Notes under the pieces: generated by a model
What the model saw: only the letters and a program-made list of their open reading frames with translations
What the model was told of the DNA's origin: nothing
The model's database searches: none
Made by a program: the position numbers and the translations under genes
In this document: positions 52,655-61,584 of the stretch, piece after piece
How the letters are laid out: every line of letters begins with the position of its first letter
Numbering within the stretch: the first letter of the stretch is position 1
Assembly (NCBI RefSeq): GCF_002872335.1
Contig: NZ_NJAG01000007.1
Location: 434,001-498,000, forward strand
DNA: 64,000 nucleotides
DNA from: Siphonobacter sp. BAB-5405
Lineage (GTDB): Bacteria; Bacteroidota; Bacteroidia; Cytophagales; Spirosomataceae
Direction: 5' to 3'

Positions 52655-53623
52655 TTAAGCCCTTAACATCTCCAGTAATTGATCGGTCCGAATATCCCGG
52701 GCACATTTAAAGTGTCCTTGCGGACAGGACTTGTATCCGTGAATACCACAGGGCCGACAGGCCAAGGCTTCAGGCACCTCTATCACCTGCGAACGCTCAG
52801 CTAAGGGTCCAAATCCGAACATCGGCACGGTTGAACAAAAGATGGCGGCTGTGGGAGCATTCACGGCCGAACACAGGTGCATAGGTCCGGAGTCGTTCAC
52901 GTAGTTCATCACGGCTCCCTGCATTAAAGCAGCGGATTCCAGCAGACTCAGTGTACCGGCCAGATTCTGTACCTGACTGCGGCCGGCAGCCTGCTGAATG
53001 CGTTCGGTCAAATCCTTATCCCCCGGTCCGCCCAGCAAATACACGTGCAGAGAAGCCGGTAGTTGTTGAATCAGATCCACCCATTTTTCTTCGGGATACT
53101 GTTTGGTAAACCATACCGACGACGGAGCCAGACAAACGTAAGGCGTTTGGGTTGGGAAGGAAAGCGTTGGCGGATAGAGCCGGGGACGGAATACGCGTTC
53201 ATCGGTAAACCAGGCAATTAAATCCGTGTTTCGTTCGACTTCGTGCGGACCGTCGAACCGGTGTTTAATTTTGCGGGTGAAAAGAAAACTCAGGGGATTT
53301 TTGTCAAACCCTACCGTTGTTTCGGCTCCGGAAAAAGCCGTCAGAAATCCCGTCGTGGCAAATCGCTGCACGTTGATAACGTAGGTATACTGCCGTGAAC
53401 GAATGCCTCGCAGCAGTTTCCAGAGACTCGCGTATTTGCCTTCTTTTTTATCCCATACCAGCGTTTCGTGCAGATACGGGTGGTTTTTCAGTAAGCTTTC
53501 ATTGCCCCGCCGTACCAGAAAATCAATTTCGGCCTGCGGGTAATGATGGTGAAGCTTTTCGAGTAAAGAAGTCGCCAGAATTGCATCCCCAATAAAAGCC
53601 GTTTGAATAACCAGAATCTTCAT
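52655..53623 (-). CDS. Glycosyltransferase family 9 protein (heptosyltransferase-like)
   Basis: A 322-residue GT9 enzyme, the family that adds heptoses to the lipopolysaccharide core. The N-terminal motif ILVIQTAFIGDAILATSLLE and the acceptor-side start are standard. CLAPSSVWFTKQYPEEKW near 148-165 and VNDSGPMHLCSAVNAPTAAIF near 250 are the nucleotide-sugar binding blocks. The conserved catalytic Asp (D13 in this numbering, in FIGDA) is present. Late cysteines (CRPCGIHGYKSCPQGHFKC) are usual in the WaaF group. Cytoplasmic face of the inner membrane; sugar specificity not determined. Confidence 0.92.
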   Translation of the reverse strand: MKILVIQTAFIGDAILATSLLEKLHHHYPQAEIDFLVRRGNESLLKNHPYLHETLVWDKKEGKYASLWKLLRGIRSRQYTYVINVQRFATTGFLTAFSGAETTVGFDKNPLSFLFTRKIKHRFDGPHEVERNTDLIAWFTDERVFRPRLYPPTLSFPTQTPYVCLAPSSVWFTKQYPEEKWVDLIQQLPASLHVYLLGGPGDKDLTERIQQAAGRSQVQNLAGTLSLLESAALMQGAVMNYVNDSGPMHLCSAVNAPTAAIFCSTVPMFGFGPLAERSQVIEVPEALACRPCGIHGYKSCPQGHFKCARDIRTDQLLEMLRA

Positions 53624-53777
53624 CCGGCAAAGGTCGCGAAGAAATCGGCAAAGCCCATAAGCGTACTTTGGAATTTCGGTTTCCGATCTCCCGCCGGACT
53701 ATCATTAGTTTTTGATTTTCAACTGCTTAGGATTTCCGCATTATATTTGTAAATGGAATACATTTTACCTAAATTTT

Positions 53778-53833
53778 AATCCGTTCAGGACCTGGATGCA
53801 CTGAAAATTTTCGGTTGTCCGAACGGATTTTAA
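53778..53833 (+). terminator. Terminator-like hairpin upstream of the M16 peptidase gene
   Basis: AATCCGTTCAGGAC pairs with GTCCGAACGGATT (one bulged base) around a roughly 25-base loop and runs into TT and A-rich sequence. It lies between two -7 boxes and could end a short RNA starting near 53756. Confidence 0.5.
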
Positions 53834-53867
53834 AAAAGTTATATCAACATTTTGCTGCATTCTCCGT

Positions 53868-53875
53868 TACTTTTG
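53868..53875 (+). promoter_or_regulatory. Putative -7 element for the M16 peptidase gene
   Basis: TACTTTTG matches TAnnTTTG, 114 bases before the ATG. Confidence 0.4.
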
Positions 53876-53988
53876 AGTATCGAAACTCCGCTAAACTCTT
53901 CTTTTCGAACGCTTGTATGCTTACAGTGAAGAGATGTTGGAATGAAAGAAAGGCTTTCCTTTCGCGGCGAAACGTGCACTGATTATCG

Positions 53989-55224
53989 ATGGAAGACTAC
54001 CAATTACATACCATGCCTAACGGCATACGGGTGGTACACAAACAACTTACGCATACGCAGATTGCCCACGTGGGCATCATGCTCGACATTGGTTCACGCG
54101 ATGAACAGCCACACCAGCAGGGACTGGCTCACTTCTGGGAGCACATGGCCTTCAAGGGCACCGACCGTCGCAGTAACCTACAGATCATCAACCGCCTGGA
54201 AAATGTTGGGGGTGAGCTGAATGCGTACACAACGAAGGAAAAAATCTGTTTTCATGCCTCCGTTCTGACCGAGCATTTTGATAAGGCTCTGGACTTGCTG
54301 GCGGACATTACCTTTCATTCCGTCTTTCCGGAGAAACAGATTGAACGCGAACGGAACGTAATTCTGGAAGAAATTTCCATGTATTACGACTCGCCGGAGG
54401 ATGCTATTCAGGATGATTTTGACGGACTCATTTTTGAAGGCCATCAGCTCGGAGCGAACATTCTTGGCGATGCCGAAAGTCTCAAACGGTATAAAAAAGA
54501 AGATTTTCAGACCTTCATCGCCCAAAATCTGGATACGGAGAAAATTGTGGTATCGTCGGTAAGCAAGCTGCCTTTCAAAAAGGTAGTAGACCTGGCCGAA
54601 CGCTTACTCAAGGATATTCCGGCCAGCAAAACCAACCGGGTACGTCAGGCTCCTACGTTCTACCGACCTCAAACGCAGGAAATGAGTCGTAACATGACTC
54701 AGGCCCAAATTGCGGTAGGTCGGCAATCGTACGCCCTCAACGATGAAAAACGGCTCCCCTTCTTTGTACTGGTGAACCTGCTCGGTGGTCCGGGTATGAA
54801 TTCCCGGCTCAATTTGTCCGTACGGGAAAAATACGGTTTGGTATATGGTATCGACGCCCAGTATACGCCGTTTACGGATACCGGTTACTTCGGTATTTAT
54901 TTTGGCACGGAGCCACGTCAGCTTAACAAAACCTTTTCCCTCATTCATAAGGAACTCAAAATCTTAAGGGAAAAGCAGCTGACCAGTCATCAGCTACACG
55001 TGACGAAGCAGCAATTAATGGGCCAGCTGGCCATGTCCGAAGAAGGTAATATGAGCTACATGCTGATGATGGCTAAAAGTCTGCTCGACATGAATCGAAT
55101 TGAGTCGCTCGAGCACCTCTTTGGGCACATTAAGGCCATTACTTCCCAGCAACTCTGGGATCTGGCGAACGAGATGTTTACGATCGACCAGTTCAGCTAC
55201 CTGAGCTTCCTGCCTGAGAATTGA
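53989..55224 (+). CDS. M16 family zinc metallopeptidase (insulinase-like)
   Basis: A 411-residue peptidase of the pitrilysin/processing-peptidase family. The inverted zinc motif HxxEH is H48-F-W-E51-H52 in LAHFWEHMAFKGT, and the third ligand is E127 or E128 in NVILEEISMYYDSPED. The C-terminal substrate-binding half carries the NLLGGPGMNSRLNLSVREKYGLVY block in two parts near 260-285. There is no signal peptide, so it is probably cytoplasmic. Such two-domain proteins usually work as homodimers. The O-methyltransferase gene follows after 87 bases, an association frequent in Bacteroidota. Confidence 0.93.
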   Translation: MEDYQLHTMPNGIRVVHKQLTHTQIAHVGIMLDIGSRDEQPHQQGLAHFWEHMAFKGTDRRSNLQIINRLENVGGELNAYTTKEKICFHASVLTEHFDKALDLLADITFHSVFPEKQIERERNVILEEISMYYDSPEDAIQDDFDGLIFEGHQLGANILGDAESLKRYKKEDFQTFIAQNLDTEKIVVSSVSKLPFKKVVDLAERLLKDIPASKTNRVRQAPTFYRPQTQEMSRNMTQAQIAVGRQSYALNDEKRLPFFVLVNLLGGPGMNSRLNLSVREKYGLVYGIDAQYTPFTDTGYFGIYFGTEPRQLNKTFSLIHKELKILREKQLTSHQLHVTKQQLMGQLAMSEEGNMSYMLMMAKSLLDMNRIESLEHLFGHIKAITSQQLWDLANEMFTIDQFSYLSFLPEN

Positions 55225-55311
55225 TTTACGAAAGTTGAGAAAGCTCAGGCGGATTTCGGCAACTATCGTTAACTTGTGAAAAGGTTTACCTATTCGATTG
55301 ATACTTAGTTT

Positions 55312-55953
55312 ATGCATTTTATAGTTCCAGAAATAGAGGCTTATGCGGAAGCTCATACCAGTCCGGAGCCCTCATTACTGAAACGGCTGAATCGTCAGAC
55401 GCACGTCAAAATCCTGCATCCCCGGATGCTATCGGGTCATTTTCAGGGCCGTATGCTTTCCATGATCTCCTGGATGATCCGGCCGCGTGTGGTACTGGAA
55501 ATTGGAACGTATACCGGCTATTCAGCTTTGTGTTTTGCCGAAGGACTTGCCGAAGGCGGAAAAGTGATCACCATTGACATCAAAGCCGAACTGGAACCCT
55601 TCGTTCGGGAATTCCTGAACGAATCGGATTACAAGGATCAGATTGACTACCGGATTGGCAACGCCCGTGAAGTCATTCCTAGGCTCGACGAAACCTTTGA
55701 TCTCGTATTCATTGATGCCGACAAACCCAGCTATGCAACGTATTACGATTTGACCATCGACCGGGTTCGTTCCGGCGGCTGGATCATCGCTGACAATGTA
55801 CTCTGGAGCGGGAAAGTGGCTCAGGCGGGAGCTAAAGTAGACAAAGACACCCAATGTCTGCTCGACTTTAATGCCAGGGTACAGCAAGACGACCGCGTCG
55901 AAAACGTTTTATTACCGATTCGGGATGGATTGATGGTCGTTCGCAAAAAATAA
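55312..55953 (+). CDS. O-methyltransferase (catechol/caffeoyl-CoA type)
   Basis: A 213-residue SAM-dependent methyltransferase of the Methyltransf_3 family. The SAM motif is VLEIGTYTGYSALCFAEGL near 60-78; VITIDIKAE holds the acidic ribose contact; FIDADKPSYATYYDL and WIIADNVLWSGKV carry the metal-binding Asp, Asp and Asn. The substrate is unknown; related enzymes methylate catechols or tRNA hydroxyuridines (TrmR), and the latter fits a compact bacterial protein of this length. It may be cotranscribed with the upstream peptidase. Confidence 0.9.
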   Translation: MHFIVPEIEAYAEAHTSPEPSLLKRLNRQTHVKILHPRMLSGHFQGRMLSMISWMIRPRVVLEIGTYTGYSALCFAEGLAEGGKVITIDIKAELEPFVREFLNESDYKDQIDYRIGNAREVIPRLDETFDLVFIDADKPSYATYYDLTIDRVRSGGWIIADNVLWSGKVAQAGAKVDKDTQCLLDFNARVQQDDRVENVLLPIRDGLMVVRKK

Positions 55954-56028
55954 TTTTCCATTTTTACCCCATTAAATTTCCCTCCGAATCTTCCATCCAT
56001 CGTAAGTCATCGCTTAACCATATCAACC

Positions 56029-58338
56029 ATGATTAAAGGTATCATTACTGTTGCATTTAGTTTAGCCGTGAACGTTTCTGCTTCTGCTCAACTCTTTCAG
56101 GTGCCTTCCCGAGTGACGTTCAGCAACCTAAACGTAAATTTAGAACCCGGTGCCCGCGACATCGTACAGACCGATGTCTACGCCCTGCTGGCCAACCGTA
56201 CCACCATCAATACCCGTCTGGATCGGGCAGTGCTCTATTTCCCGATTATTGAGAATATTCTTTCGGAAGAAAACGTACCCAACGATTTCAAATATCTGGT
56301 GTTGCAGGAAAGTGGCCTGGCTGCCGATGCGGTATCTACATCCAATGCGGTTGGTTTCTGGCAGTTTAAGAAAGAAACGGCTACGGACTACGGCTTACGA
56401 GTGGATGACGAAATTGACGAGCGTAAAAATATTCACGCTGCTACCCGAGCCGCTGCCCGTTATCTCAAAAAAAACAACGCAACGCTTAACAACTGGATTT
56501 CGACGCTCTACTCCTATTATCTGGGCCTGGGTGGCATTCGTACCCTGGTACCTGCTTCTTGGAATGGAGCCCGGGAAATTACGCTCGACGAAAAAACGGA
56601 CCGGTACATTCTCCGTTGCCTGGCTCATAAGCTGGTTTACGAAAACGAATTACGCGGGTACCGTTCGGCCCAAACGCCTTTTTACGAATACAAAGCCAGC
56701 GGTGGTAAAAGCTTTACGCAAATCGCCGACCAACTGGGGGTAGATGAGGTAGAACTCCGTCGCTATAACCGTTGGGTGGGTGGCTCTAAAATCCCGCAGG
56801 ACCGCGACTACGTCATGCTCGTCGTGGTGAATAATCCTTCACAGCCCGGAGTGGCTTCGGCACAAGCGGGCCCCGCTACGGTCGCTCAACAGAGCAATAC
56901 AGCCAGTCGTCCGACTACGACCGCCGTTCGCCGGACGAAAATTAAAGAACCGGAATTCCCGGTATTACGCCGCATTACGCCGACGAGCCGTCGCCAGTCC
57001 AACGGCCCCATTTTCTACGAAATCAACGGGAAAGATGGTATTCTGGCTCAGGAAGGTGATACGTACCAGAAGATTGCGGAACGGGCTGATATTCGTCCCA
57101 GTCGCTTCCTGACCCGAAACGACATGGAGGAAAGCGATGCGATTCAGGCGGGCAAGGTGTATTACATCCAGAAAAAAAACAAGAAAGCCGCGGTTGCCTA
57201 TCATACGCTACAGCACGGACAAACACTCTGGGACGTTTCGCAGATGTATGGCATTCGTCTGTCGTTTTTACTGAGAAAAAACCGGATCAAATCGGAGTCC
57301 GAAGCCGTTCAGCCGGGCCGTGTTTTGTGGTTACAGAAAACCCGTCCCTGCAAAACAGCCATCGAGGTAGTACCGCTGCCCGATCCGGAACAACCCAAAG
57401 AAGCAGAACAACCAGCCATCGAAGTAGCTGCAAAACCCGATACAACGACCACCCGACCGCCCGAAGTAACCGTTAGCGTACCAACCACCACTACGCCGCC
57501 CCAGCGAAACTCGGGTCGGGTGGTACTGGTCGATGAAAACGGTCAGGTGGTATCCGGTAACCCTTCCGCGAACCCCTCGGCACCAGTGAATCGGCCTCCC
57601 GTCACGACAACACCGGCCACACGTCCGGCCACACGTGAACCTCAGGTAGCTACTACGCCACGTCCGGCTCCTTCGCGGAACACGTATCCCGTTACGCCCG
57701 GTGAAGCGGATGCTCCGGCTCCCACTACTCCTTCGCGTCAGCCCGTTACGCGTACGGAAAGCAAAGGAAACTATCACGTTGTAGAACCTGGGGAGACTTT
57801 TTACGGTATTGCCCGGAAGTATGACCTCAAACCCAGCGACCTACGGGATCTGAACGGAATGACTTCGTATCCTGTACTGAAAACGGGTGACCGGATTCTG
57901 GTGAAAGGTACGCCTGCTGCCACAACTCGCCCCGCAGATAAGCCTGCGGCCGTAGCGGCAACAGTAACCCGACCTGCGGCAGCGGCAACTTCGTACCACA
58001 CGGTAGAACCGGGTGAAACGTTCTTCGCCATTGCCCGCAAGTACAACCTGACGCCGGAAGAACTTCGTGACATTAATGGCCTGACGGAAATGCCCCGGGT
58101 AAATGTCGGCGATCGTTTTGCCGTACGTTCCGGCGTACCTCGTCCCAACCGAAGCAGCAGTTTACCGGCCAATAGTTCCGACAATAGCTGGACGTATCAT
58201 ACCGTAGAACCGGGCGAAACGCTGTTTGGTATTGCCCGGAAATATAAGGTATCCGCGAGTGATCTTCGTCAGTGGAACAACCTGTCAGCCGAGGGAACGA
58301 TTCAGTCGGGGCAACGTCTGAAAATCAGGAACAAATAA
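56029..58338 (+). CDS. MltD-like lytic transglycosylase with LysM domains
   Basis: A 769-residue exported peptidoglycan enzyme. The signal peptide ends near residue 20 (VSASAQ). Residues about 60-215 are an SLT domain with catalytic Glu in YLVLQESGLAADAVS and the SNAVGFWQFKKET block. LysM modules follow: three weaker ones (starting near YEYKASGGKS, YEINGKDGIL and YHTLQHGQTLWDVS) and three strong C-terminal copies beginning NYHVVEPGETF, SYHTVEPGETF and TYHTVEPGETL. A Pro/Thr-rich linker (about 470-580) separates the sets. It should cleave glycan strands in the periplasm while anchored to the wall. Confidence 0.93.
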   Translation: MIKGIITVAFSLAVNVSASAQLFQVPSRVTFSNLNVNLEPGARDIVQTDVYALLANRTTINTRLDRAVLYFPIIENILSEENVPNDFKYLVLQESGLAADAVSTSNAVGFWQFKKETATDYGLRVDDEIDERKNIHAATRAAARYLKKNNATLNNWISTLYSYYLGLGGIRTLVPASWNGAREITLDEKTDRYILRCLAHKLVYENELRGYRSAQTPFYEYKASGGKSFTQIADQLGVDEVELRRYNRWVGGSKIPQDRDYVMLVVVNNPSQPGVASAQAGPATVAQQSNTASRPTTTAVRRTKIKEPEFPVLRRITPTSRRQSNGPIFYEINGKDGILAQEGDTYQKIAERADIRPSRFLTRNDMEESDAIQAGKVYYIQKKNKKAAVAYHTLQHGQTLWDVSQMYGIRLSFLLRKNRIKSESEAVQPGRVLWLQKTRPCKTAIEVVPLPDPEQPKEAEQPAIEVAAKPDTTTTRPPEVTVSVPTTTTPPQRNSGRVVLVDENGQVVSGNPSANPSAPVNRPPVTTTPATRPATREPQVATTPRPAPSRNTYPVTPGEADAPAPTTPSRQPVTRTESKGNYHVVEPGETFYGIARKYDLKPSDLRDLNGMTSYPVLKTGDRILVKGTPAATTRPADKPAAVAATVTRPAAAATSYHTVEPGETFFAIARKYNLTPEELRDINGLTEMPRVNVGDRFAVRSGVPRPNRSSSLPANSSDNSWTYHTVEPGETLFGIARKYKVSASDLRQWNNLSAEGTIQSGQRLKIRNK

Positions 58339-58387
58339 TATTTGACGGTTCGAAGGAACGGACCACCCAGTGACACTGTTAATTTTG

Positions 58388-58421
58388 ATAGCGGGAATTT
58401 TTTCCCGCTATTCTTTTTTAG
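58388..58421 (+). terminator. Terminator after the LysM transglycosylase gene
   Basis: ATAGCGGGAA pairs with TTCCCGCTAT around a 4-base loop, followed by TCTTTTTT. Confidence 0.88.
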
Positions 58422-58446
58422 TGGACGAACTCCCACAAAAACGAGC

Positions 58447-59031
58447 ATGATACTCATTGATAATACCGTCATTTCGGATGACATCGCAGATCAATATTTC
58501 GTCTGCGACCTGCTTAAATGCAAAGGAGCCTGTTGTGTGGAAGGCGACCTCGGTGCTCCCCTGGCTACCGACGAGCTAACTAAACTAGAGGAAGTATACG
58601 AACAGGTGAAGCCTTATCTCTCGGAAGATGGCATTAAAGCCGTGGAAGAGCAGGGCTTATACGTGGAAGACTGGGAAGGTGATTATTCAACACCCGTGAT
58701 CGAAGGCCGTGAATGTGCCTATGCCATTTACGATCAGAAAGGAATTTTGAAATGCGGGATCGAACAGGCGTATCTGGATGGTAAGATTACCTGGAAGAAA
58801 CCCCTTTCCTGCCACCTCTACCCCATCCGCGTTACGAAGTACGATCAGTATGATGCCTTGAATTACGACCGCTGGCACATTTGTTCTCCCGCCTGCGAAC
58901 ACGGAGCTGCCCTGAAAGTACCCGTGTACAAATTCCTGAAAGATCCCCTTATCCGGGCCTACGGCGAAGCGTGGTACGAAGAACTGTGCCGGGAAATTCA
59001 GGATAAACTGGAAGCCAGTCAAACCAACTAG
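58447..59031 (+). CDS. DUF3109 family cysteine-rich protein
   Basis: A 194-residue cytoplasmic protein of unknown function. The frame is open from 58342, but that part overlaps the upstream terminator; the ATG at 58447 ([12 protein letters not shown]) gives the family start. Cysteines cluster as [11 protein letters not shown] near 22-32, C in [24 protein letters not shown] and [10 protein letters not shown], resembling the zinc- or iron-sulfur-binding pattern of the YkgJ/CxxCxxCC group to which DUF3109 is related. It is followed nine bases later by an MGMT-like gene, so they may be cotranscribed. Confidence 0.85.
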   Translation: MILIDNTVISDDIADQYFVCDLLKCKGACCVEGDLGAPLATDELTKLEEVYEQVKPYLSEDGIKAVEEQGLYVEDWEGDYSTPVIEGRECAYAIYDQKGILKCGIEQAYLDGKITWKKPLSCHLYPIRVTKYDQYDALNYDRWHICSPACEHGAALKVPVYKFLKDPLIRAYGEAWYEELCREIQDKLEASQTN

Positions 59032-59040
59032 GTACTCGCT

Positions 59041-59364
59041 ATGGCTTCCGATGCTTTCCAAGATATTTATGAAGTAGTCAAGCTCATTCCACCGGGACGC
59101 GTAACCAGTTACGGAGCCATTGCCGAGTACCTGGGTTCGAAGGGCGGTGCCCGATTGGTGGGCTGGGCCATGAATGCCTGTCATACCATTCCCGACGTAC
59201 CCGCCCACCGTGTGGTTAATCGCAATGGCGTACTGACCGGAAAGCATCATTTCGGTGGTAATCGGATGCAGGAACTCCTCGAAGCCGAAGGCGTCCGAAT
59301 AAAAAATGACCAGATCCAGGATTTTAAAAACCTGTTCTGGTCACCGAAGGAAGAATTGCTTTAA
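59041..59364 (+). CDS. Alkyltransferase-like protein (MGMT family lacking the cysteine)
   Basis: A 107-residue protein matching the DNA-binding and active-site domain of O6-alkylguanine-DNA alkyltransferase: IPPGRVTSYGAIAEYLG (helix-turn-helix), GARLVGWAMNAC with the arginine finger, and the active-site loop PDVPAHRVVNRNG. The acceptor cysteine of the PCHRV motif is replaced by A55, so it cannot take up alkyl groups. Such ATL proteins bind O6-alkylguanine lesions and hand them to nucleotide excision repair; most known ones have Trp at this place and a minority Ala. Length and lack of an N-terminal domain also fit the ATL group. Confidence 0.88.
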   Translation: MASDAFQDIYEVVKLIPPGRVTSYGAIAEYLGSKGGARLVGWAMNACHTIPDVPAHRVVNRNGVLTGKHHFGGNRMQELLEAEGVRIKNDQIQDFKNLFWSPKEELL

Positions 59365-59370
59365 TTCTTC

Positions 59371-59510
59371 GTTTTCAGTTTGCGGTTTACCGTTTTCAGT
59401 TAAGATACGCAGAACAGAAGCCCTGATACGCAAGCAACCCGAACGTGTTGAACATTCGGGTTGCTTTGTTAAAGGTATATGAGAACCTTTAACTGAAAAT
59501 TGCAAACTGC
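59371..59510. repeat. Intergenic inverted repeat flanking a terminator
   Basis: The left arm 59371-59403 (two GTTTTCAGTT units around GCGGTTTACC) and the right arm 59488-59510 (TTTAACTGAAAATTGCAAAC) share CAGTTTGC and TTTTCAGTTAA in inverted orientation. The motif is the same as that between the arg genes. Confidence 0.65.
59431..59468. terminator. Bidirectional terminator
   Basis: CAAGCAACCCGAA pairs with TTCGGGTTGCTTG-like sequence (TTCGGGTTGCTTTG); shared by the ATL gene and the convergent IscA-type gene. Confidence 0.88.
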
Positions 59511-59837
59511 TTAAACCGCAAAGCTTTCGCCGCAGCCGCAGGTACGTGAAGCATTGGGGTTGTGGAAGACAAAGCCTTTGCCGTTGAGTCCGCCGGAGTA
59601 TTGTAACTCGGTACCGGCCAGATACAGGATCGATTTCTTGTCGATCATCACGGTTACCCCTTTATCTTCAAAAATCATATCTCCCGCCTGGGGTTCTGAG
59701 GCAAAGTTCAGATCATACATCAGGCCTGAACAGCCGCCGCCTTTTACAGCTACGCGTACGCTGAAGTTTTCGGTCAGGCCATCCTGCCGACGCAGTTCTA
59801 CAATTTTTTCAGCAGCTTCTTGAGATACGGTTACCAT
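59511..59837 (-). CDS. IscA/HesB-type iron-sulfur assembly protein
   Basis: A 108-residue A-type carrier that holds and delivers Fe-S clusters. The ATG at 59837 (MVTVSQEAAEKI) is chosen over an upstream one at 59891. The three conserved cysteines are C36 in KGGGCSGLMY and C100 and C102 in RTCGCGESF. The block GKGFVFHNPNA precedes them as usual. It is divergent from cystathionine beta-synthase. It is not part of an isc or suf operon here. Confidence 0.95.
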   Translation of the reverse strand: MVTVSQEAAEKIVELRRQDGLTENFSVRVAVKGGGCSGLMYDLNFASEPQAGDMIFEDKGVTVMIDKKSILYLAGTELQYSGGLNGKGFVFHNPNASRTCGCGESFAV

Positions 59838-59888
59838 AGTTTTATCAATAAAAAGAAGAGATTCTCTTCGATTGTTGGTTTCTTCGGA

Positions 59889-59896
59889 CAAATTTA
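59889..59896 (-). promoter_or_regulatory. Putative -7 element for the IscA-type gene
   Basis: On the minus strand this reads TAAATTTG, 51 bases before the ATG. Confidence 0.4.
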
Positions 59897-60012
59897 CTCC
59901 TGAAATCGGAACAGTGGTTAACCGGAATAGGTTTCTTCAGTACCTAAATTTCATTCGTTCACCCGCGTGATTCCGGTTCGTATCCGGTGAATCCTCAAAT
60001 CTGTACGTTCCT

Positions 60013-61389
60013 ATGCATTACTACAATCACGTCATAGAAACCATCGGTAATACGCCGCTGGTTCGTCTCAATAAAGTCACCAAGGGTATTCCCGGTACTA
60101 TTCTGGTAAAAGTGGAGTACTTCAATCCCGGCAACTCCGTCAAAGACCGCATTGCCCTGCGGATGATTGAAGACGCGGAAGCAGCCGGTATTCTCAAACC
60201 CGGCGGTACCATCATCGAAGGTACTTCGGGCAATACGGGTATGGGGCTGGCTCTAGCCGCTGTAGCAAAAGGTTACAAGTGCATCTTTACGATGGCCGAT
60301 AAGCAGTCGCAGGAGAAAATCAATATTCTGCGGGCCGTGGGAGCGGAAGTCGTGGTATGCCCGACAAACGTGGAGCCGGACGACCCCCGGAGTTATTACT
60401 CGGTAGCCAAACGCCTCAACCAGGAAATTCCGAATTCCTTCTACCCCAATCAGTACGACAACCTCTCCAACACGGCGGCTCACTACGATACTACCGGACC
60501 GGAAATCTGGACGCAGACGGGCGGCGAAATCACGCACTTTGCCGCAGGTGTAGGTACGGGCGGTACGATTTGTGGTACGGCCAAATTTCTGAAAGAGAAA
60601 AACCCGGACGTAGTAACAGTGGGCCTGGATACCTACGGCTCGGTCTTCAAGAAGTACAAGGAAACGGGCGAGTTCGACCCGAACGAAATTTACCCATACC
60701 TGACCGAGGGTATTGGCGAAGACATACTGCCCAAGAACGTCGATTTCTCGCTGATCGACCACATTCTGAAAGTGACGGATAAAGATGCGGCCATTATGGC
60801 CCGTCGGCTCTCGCGGGAAGAAGGTCTGTTTGTGGGCTGGAGCTGCGGTACCGCCGTGTACGGAGCCCTGGAATACGCCCGCGAGCATTTGAAGGAAGAC
60901 GACGTGATGGTGATTCTGCTGCCCGACCACGGCACGCGTTACCTGAACAAAATTTACAACGACAACTGGATGAAAGATCACGGATTTCTGGAAAGTCGTT
61001 CGTTTGCTACGGCTCAGGATCTGATTCGTATTCGTCCGCGTAGTCGAACCCTGATTTCTTTGCCCCAGCAGGCCCGGGTGAGTGAAGCCATCCGCTTACT
61101 CAATCGCGACGGTATCAGTCAGATTCCGGTGGTAGACGAGTCCGGTAGCTTTGTGGGCAGTATTTCCGAGTCGACGATTCTTTCCCTGCTGATTCAATCG
61201 CCCGACATCAAGGAAGTCCCCGTGCAGGAAATCATGGAGAAGCCTTTCCGCTTCGTGGGTCTGCACGACACCATCGACGTACTGGCCTCGCTCATCGACA
61301 AGGATAACAAAGCCCTGCTCGTTCGCGACGAAAGCAACGGCATCCACATCATCACCCAGGCCGATTTGCTCCTGGCGATGACGAACTAG
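60013..61389 (+). CDS. Cystathionine beta-synthase (PLP domain plus CBS pair)
   Basis: A 458-residue enzyme condensing serine with homocysteine to cystathionine (transsulfuration). The PLP lysine is K44 in NPGNSVKDRIALRM; the substrate loop EGTSGNTGMGLA and the phosphate-binding GTGGTICGTAKF are present. The C-terminal Bateman module (about 335-458) has two CBS motifs (LISLPQQARVSEAIRLL and FRFVGLHDTIDVLASL). The CBS tail distinguishes it from plain cysteine synthases, though O-acetylserine use cannot be excluded. The eukaryotic haem-binding N-terminus is absent, as in bacterial forms. Confidence 0.92.
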   Translation: MHYYNHVIETIGNTPLVRLNKVTKGIPGTILVKVEYFNPGNSVKDRIALRMIEDAEAAGILKPGGTIIEGTSGNTGMGLALAAVAKGYKCIFTMADKQSQEKINILRAVGAEVVVCPTNVEPDDPRSYYSVAKRLNQEIPNSFYPNQYDNLSNTAAHYDTTGPEIWTQTGGEITHFAAGVGTGGTICGTAKFLKEKNPDVVTVGLDTYGSVFKKYKETGEFDPNEIYPYLTEGIGEDILPKNVDFSLIDHILKVTDKDAAIMARRLSREEGLFVGWSCGTAVYGALEYAREHLKEDDVMVILLPDHGTRYLNKIYNDNWMKDHGFLESRSFATAQDLIRIRPRSRTLISLPQQARVSEAIRLLNRDGISQIPVVDESGSFVGSISESTILSLLIQSPDIKEVPVQEIMEKPFRFVGLHDTIDVLASLIDKDNKALLVRDESNGIHIITQADLLLAMTN

Positions 61390-61412
61390 CGTACTATTTA
61401 CAACCCATTCTG

Positions 61413-61446
61413 AAAAGGAAGTGAGTCTTCTCGCTTCCTTTTTTAG
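61413..61446 (+). terminator. Terminator after the cystathionine beta-synthase gene
   Basis: AAGGAAGTGAG pairs with CTCGCTTCCTT (one G-U) around TCTT, followed by TTTT. Confidence 0.88.
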
Positions 61447-61584
61447 TGTTCAGCAACGAATACCATCTACCAAAGGCAAAAGTTATTAAAAATTTTCCCG
61501 GAGCCGAAGCTTTGAAAATGAAGCATCTACGCGTTAAAACCTATAAAAAGCCCATCCTAAAAGCATTTTTTTTCACGACCCCTC

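Larger units (their letters stand above)
53624..53988. other. Divergent region between GT9 and M16 genes
   Basis: This 365-base gap holds two plus-strand -7 boxes, TATATTTG at 53742-53749 and TACTTTTG at 53868-53875, with a long hairpin between them (53778-53829). No protein-coding gene is evident. Confidence 0.5.
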
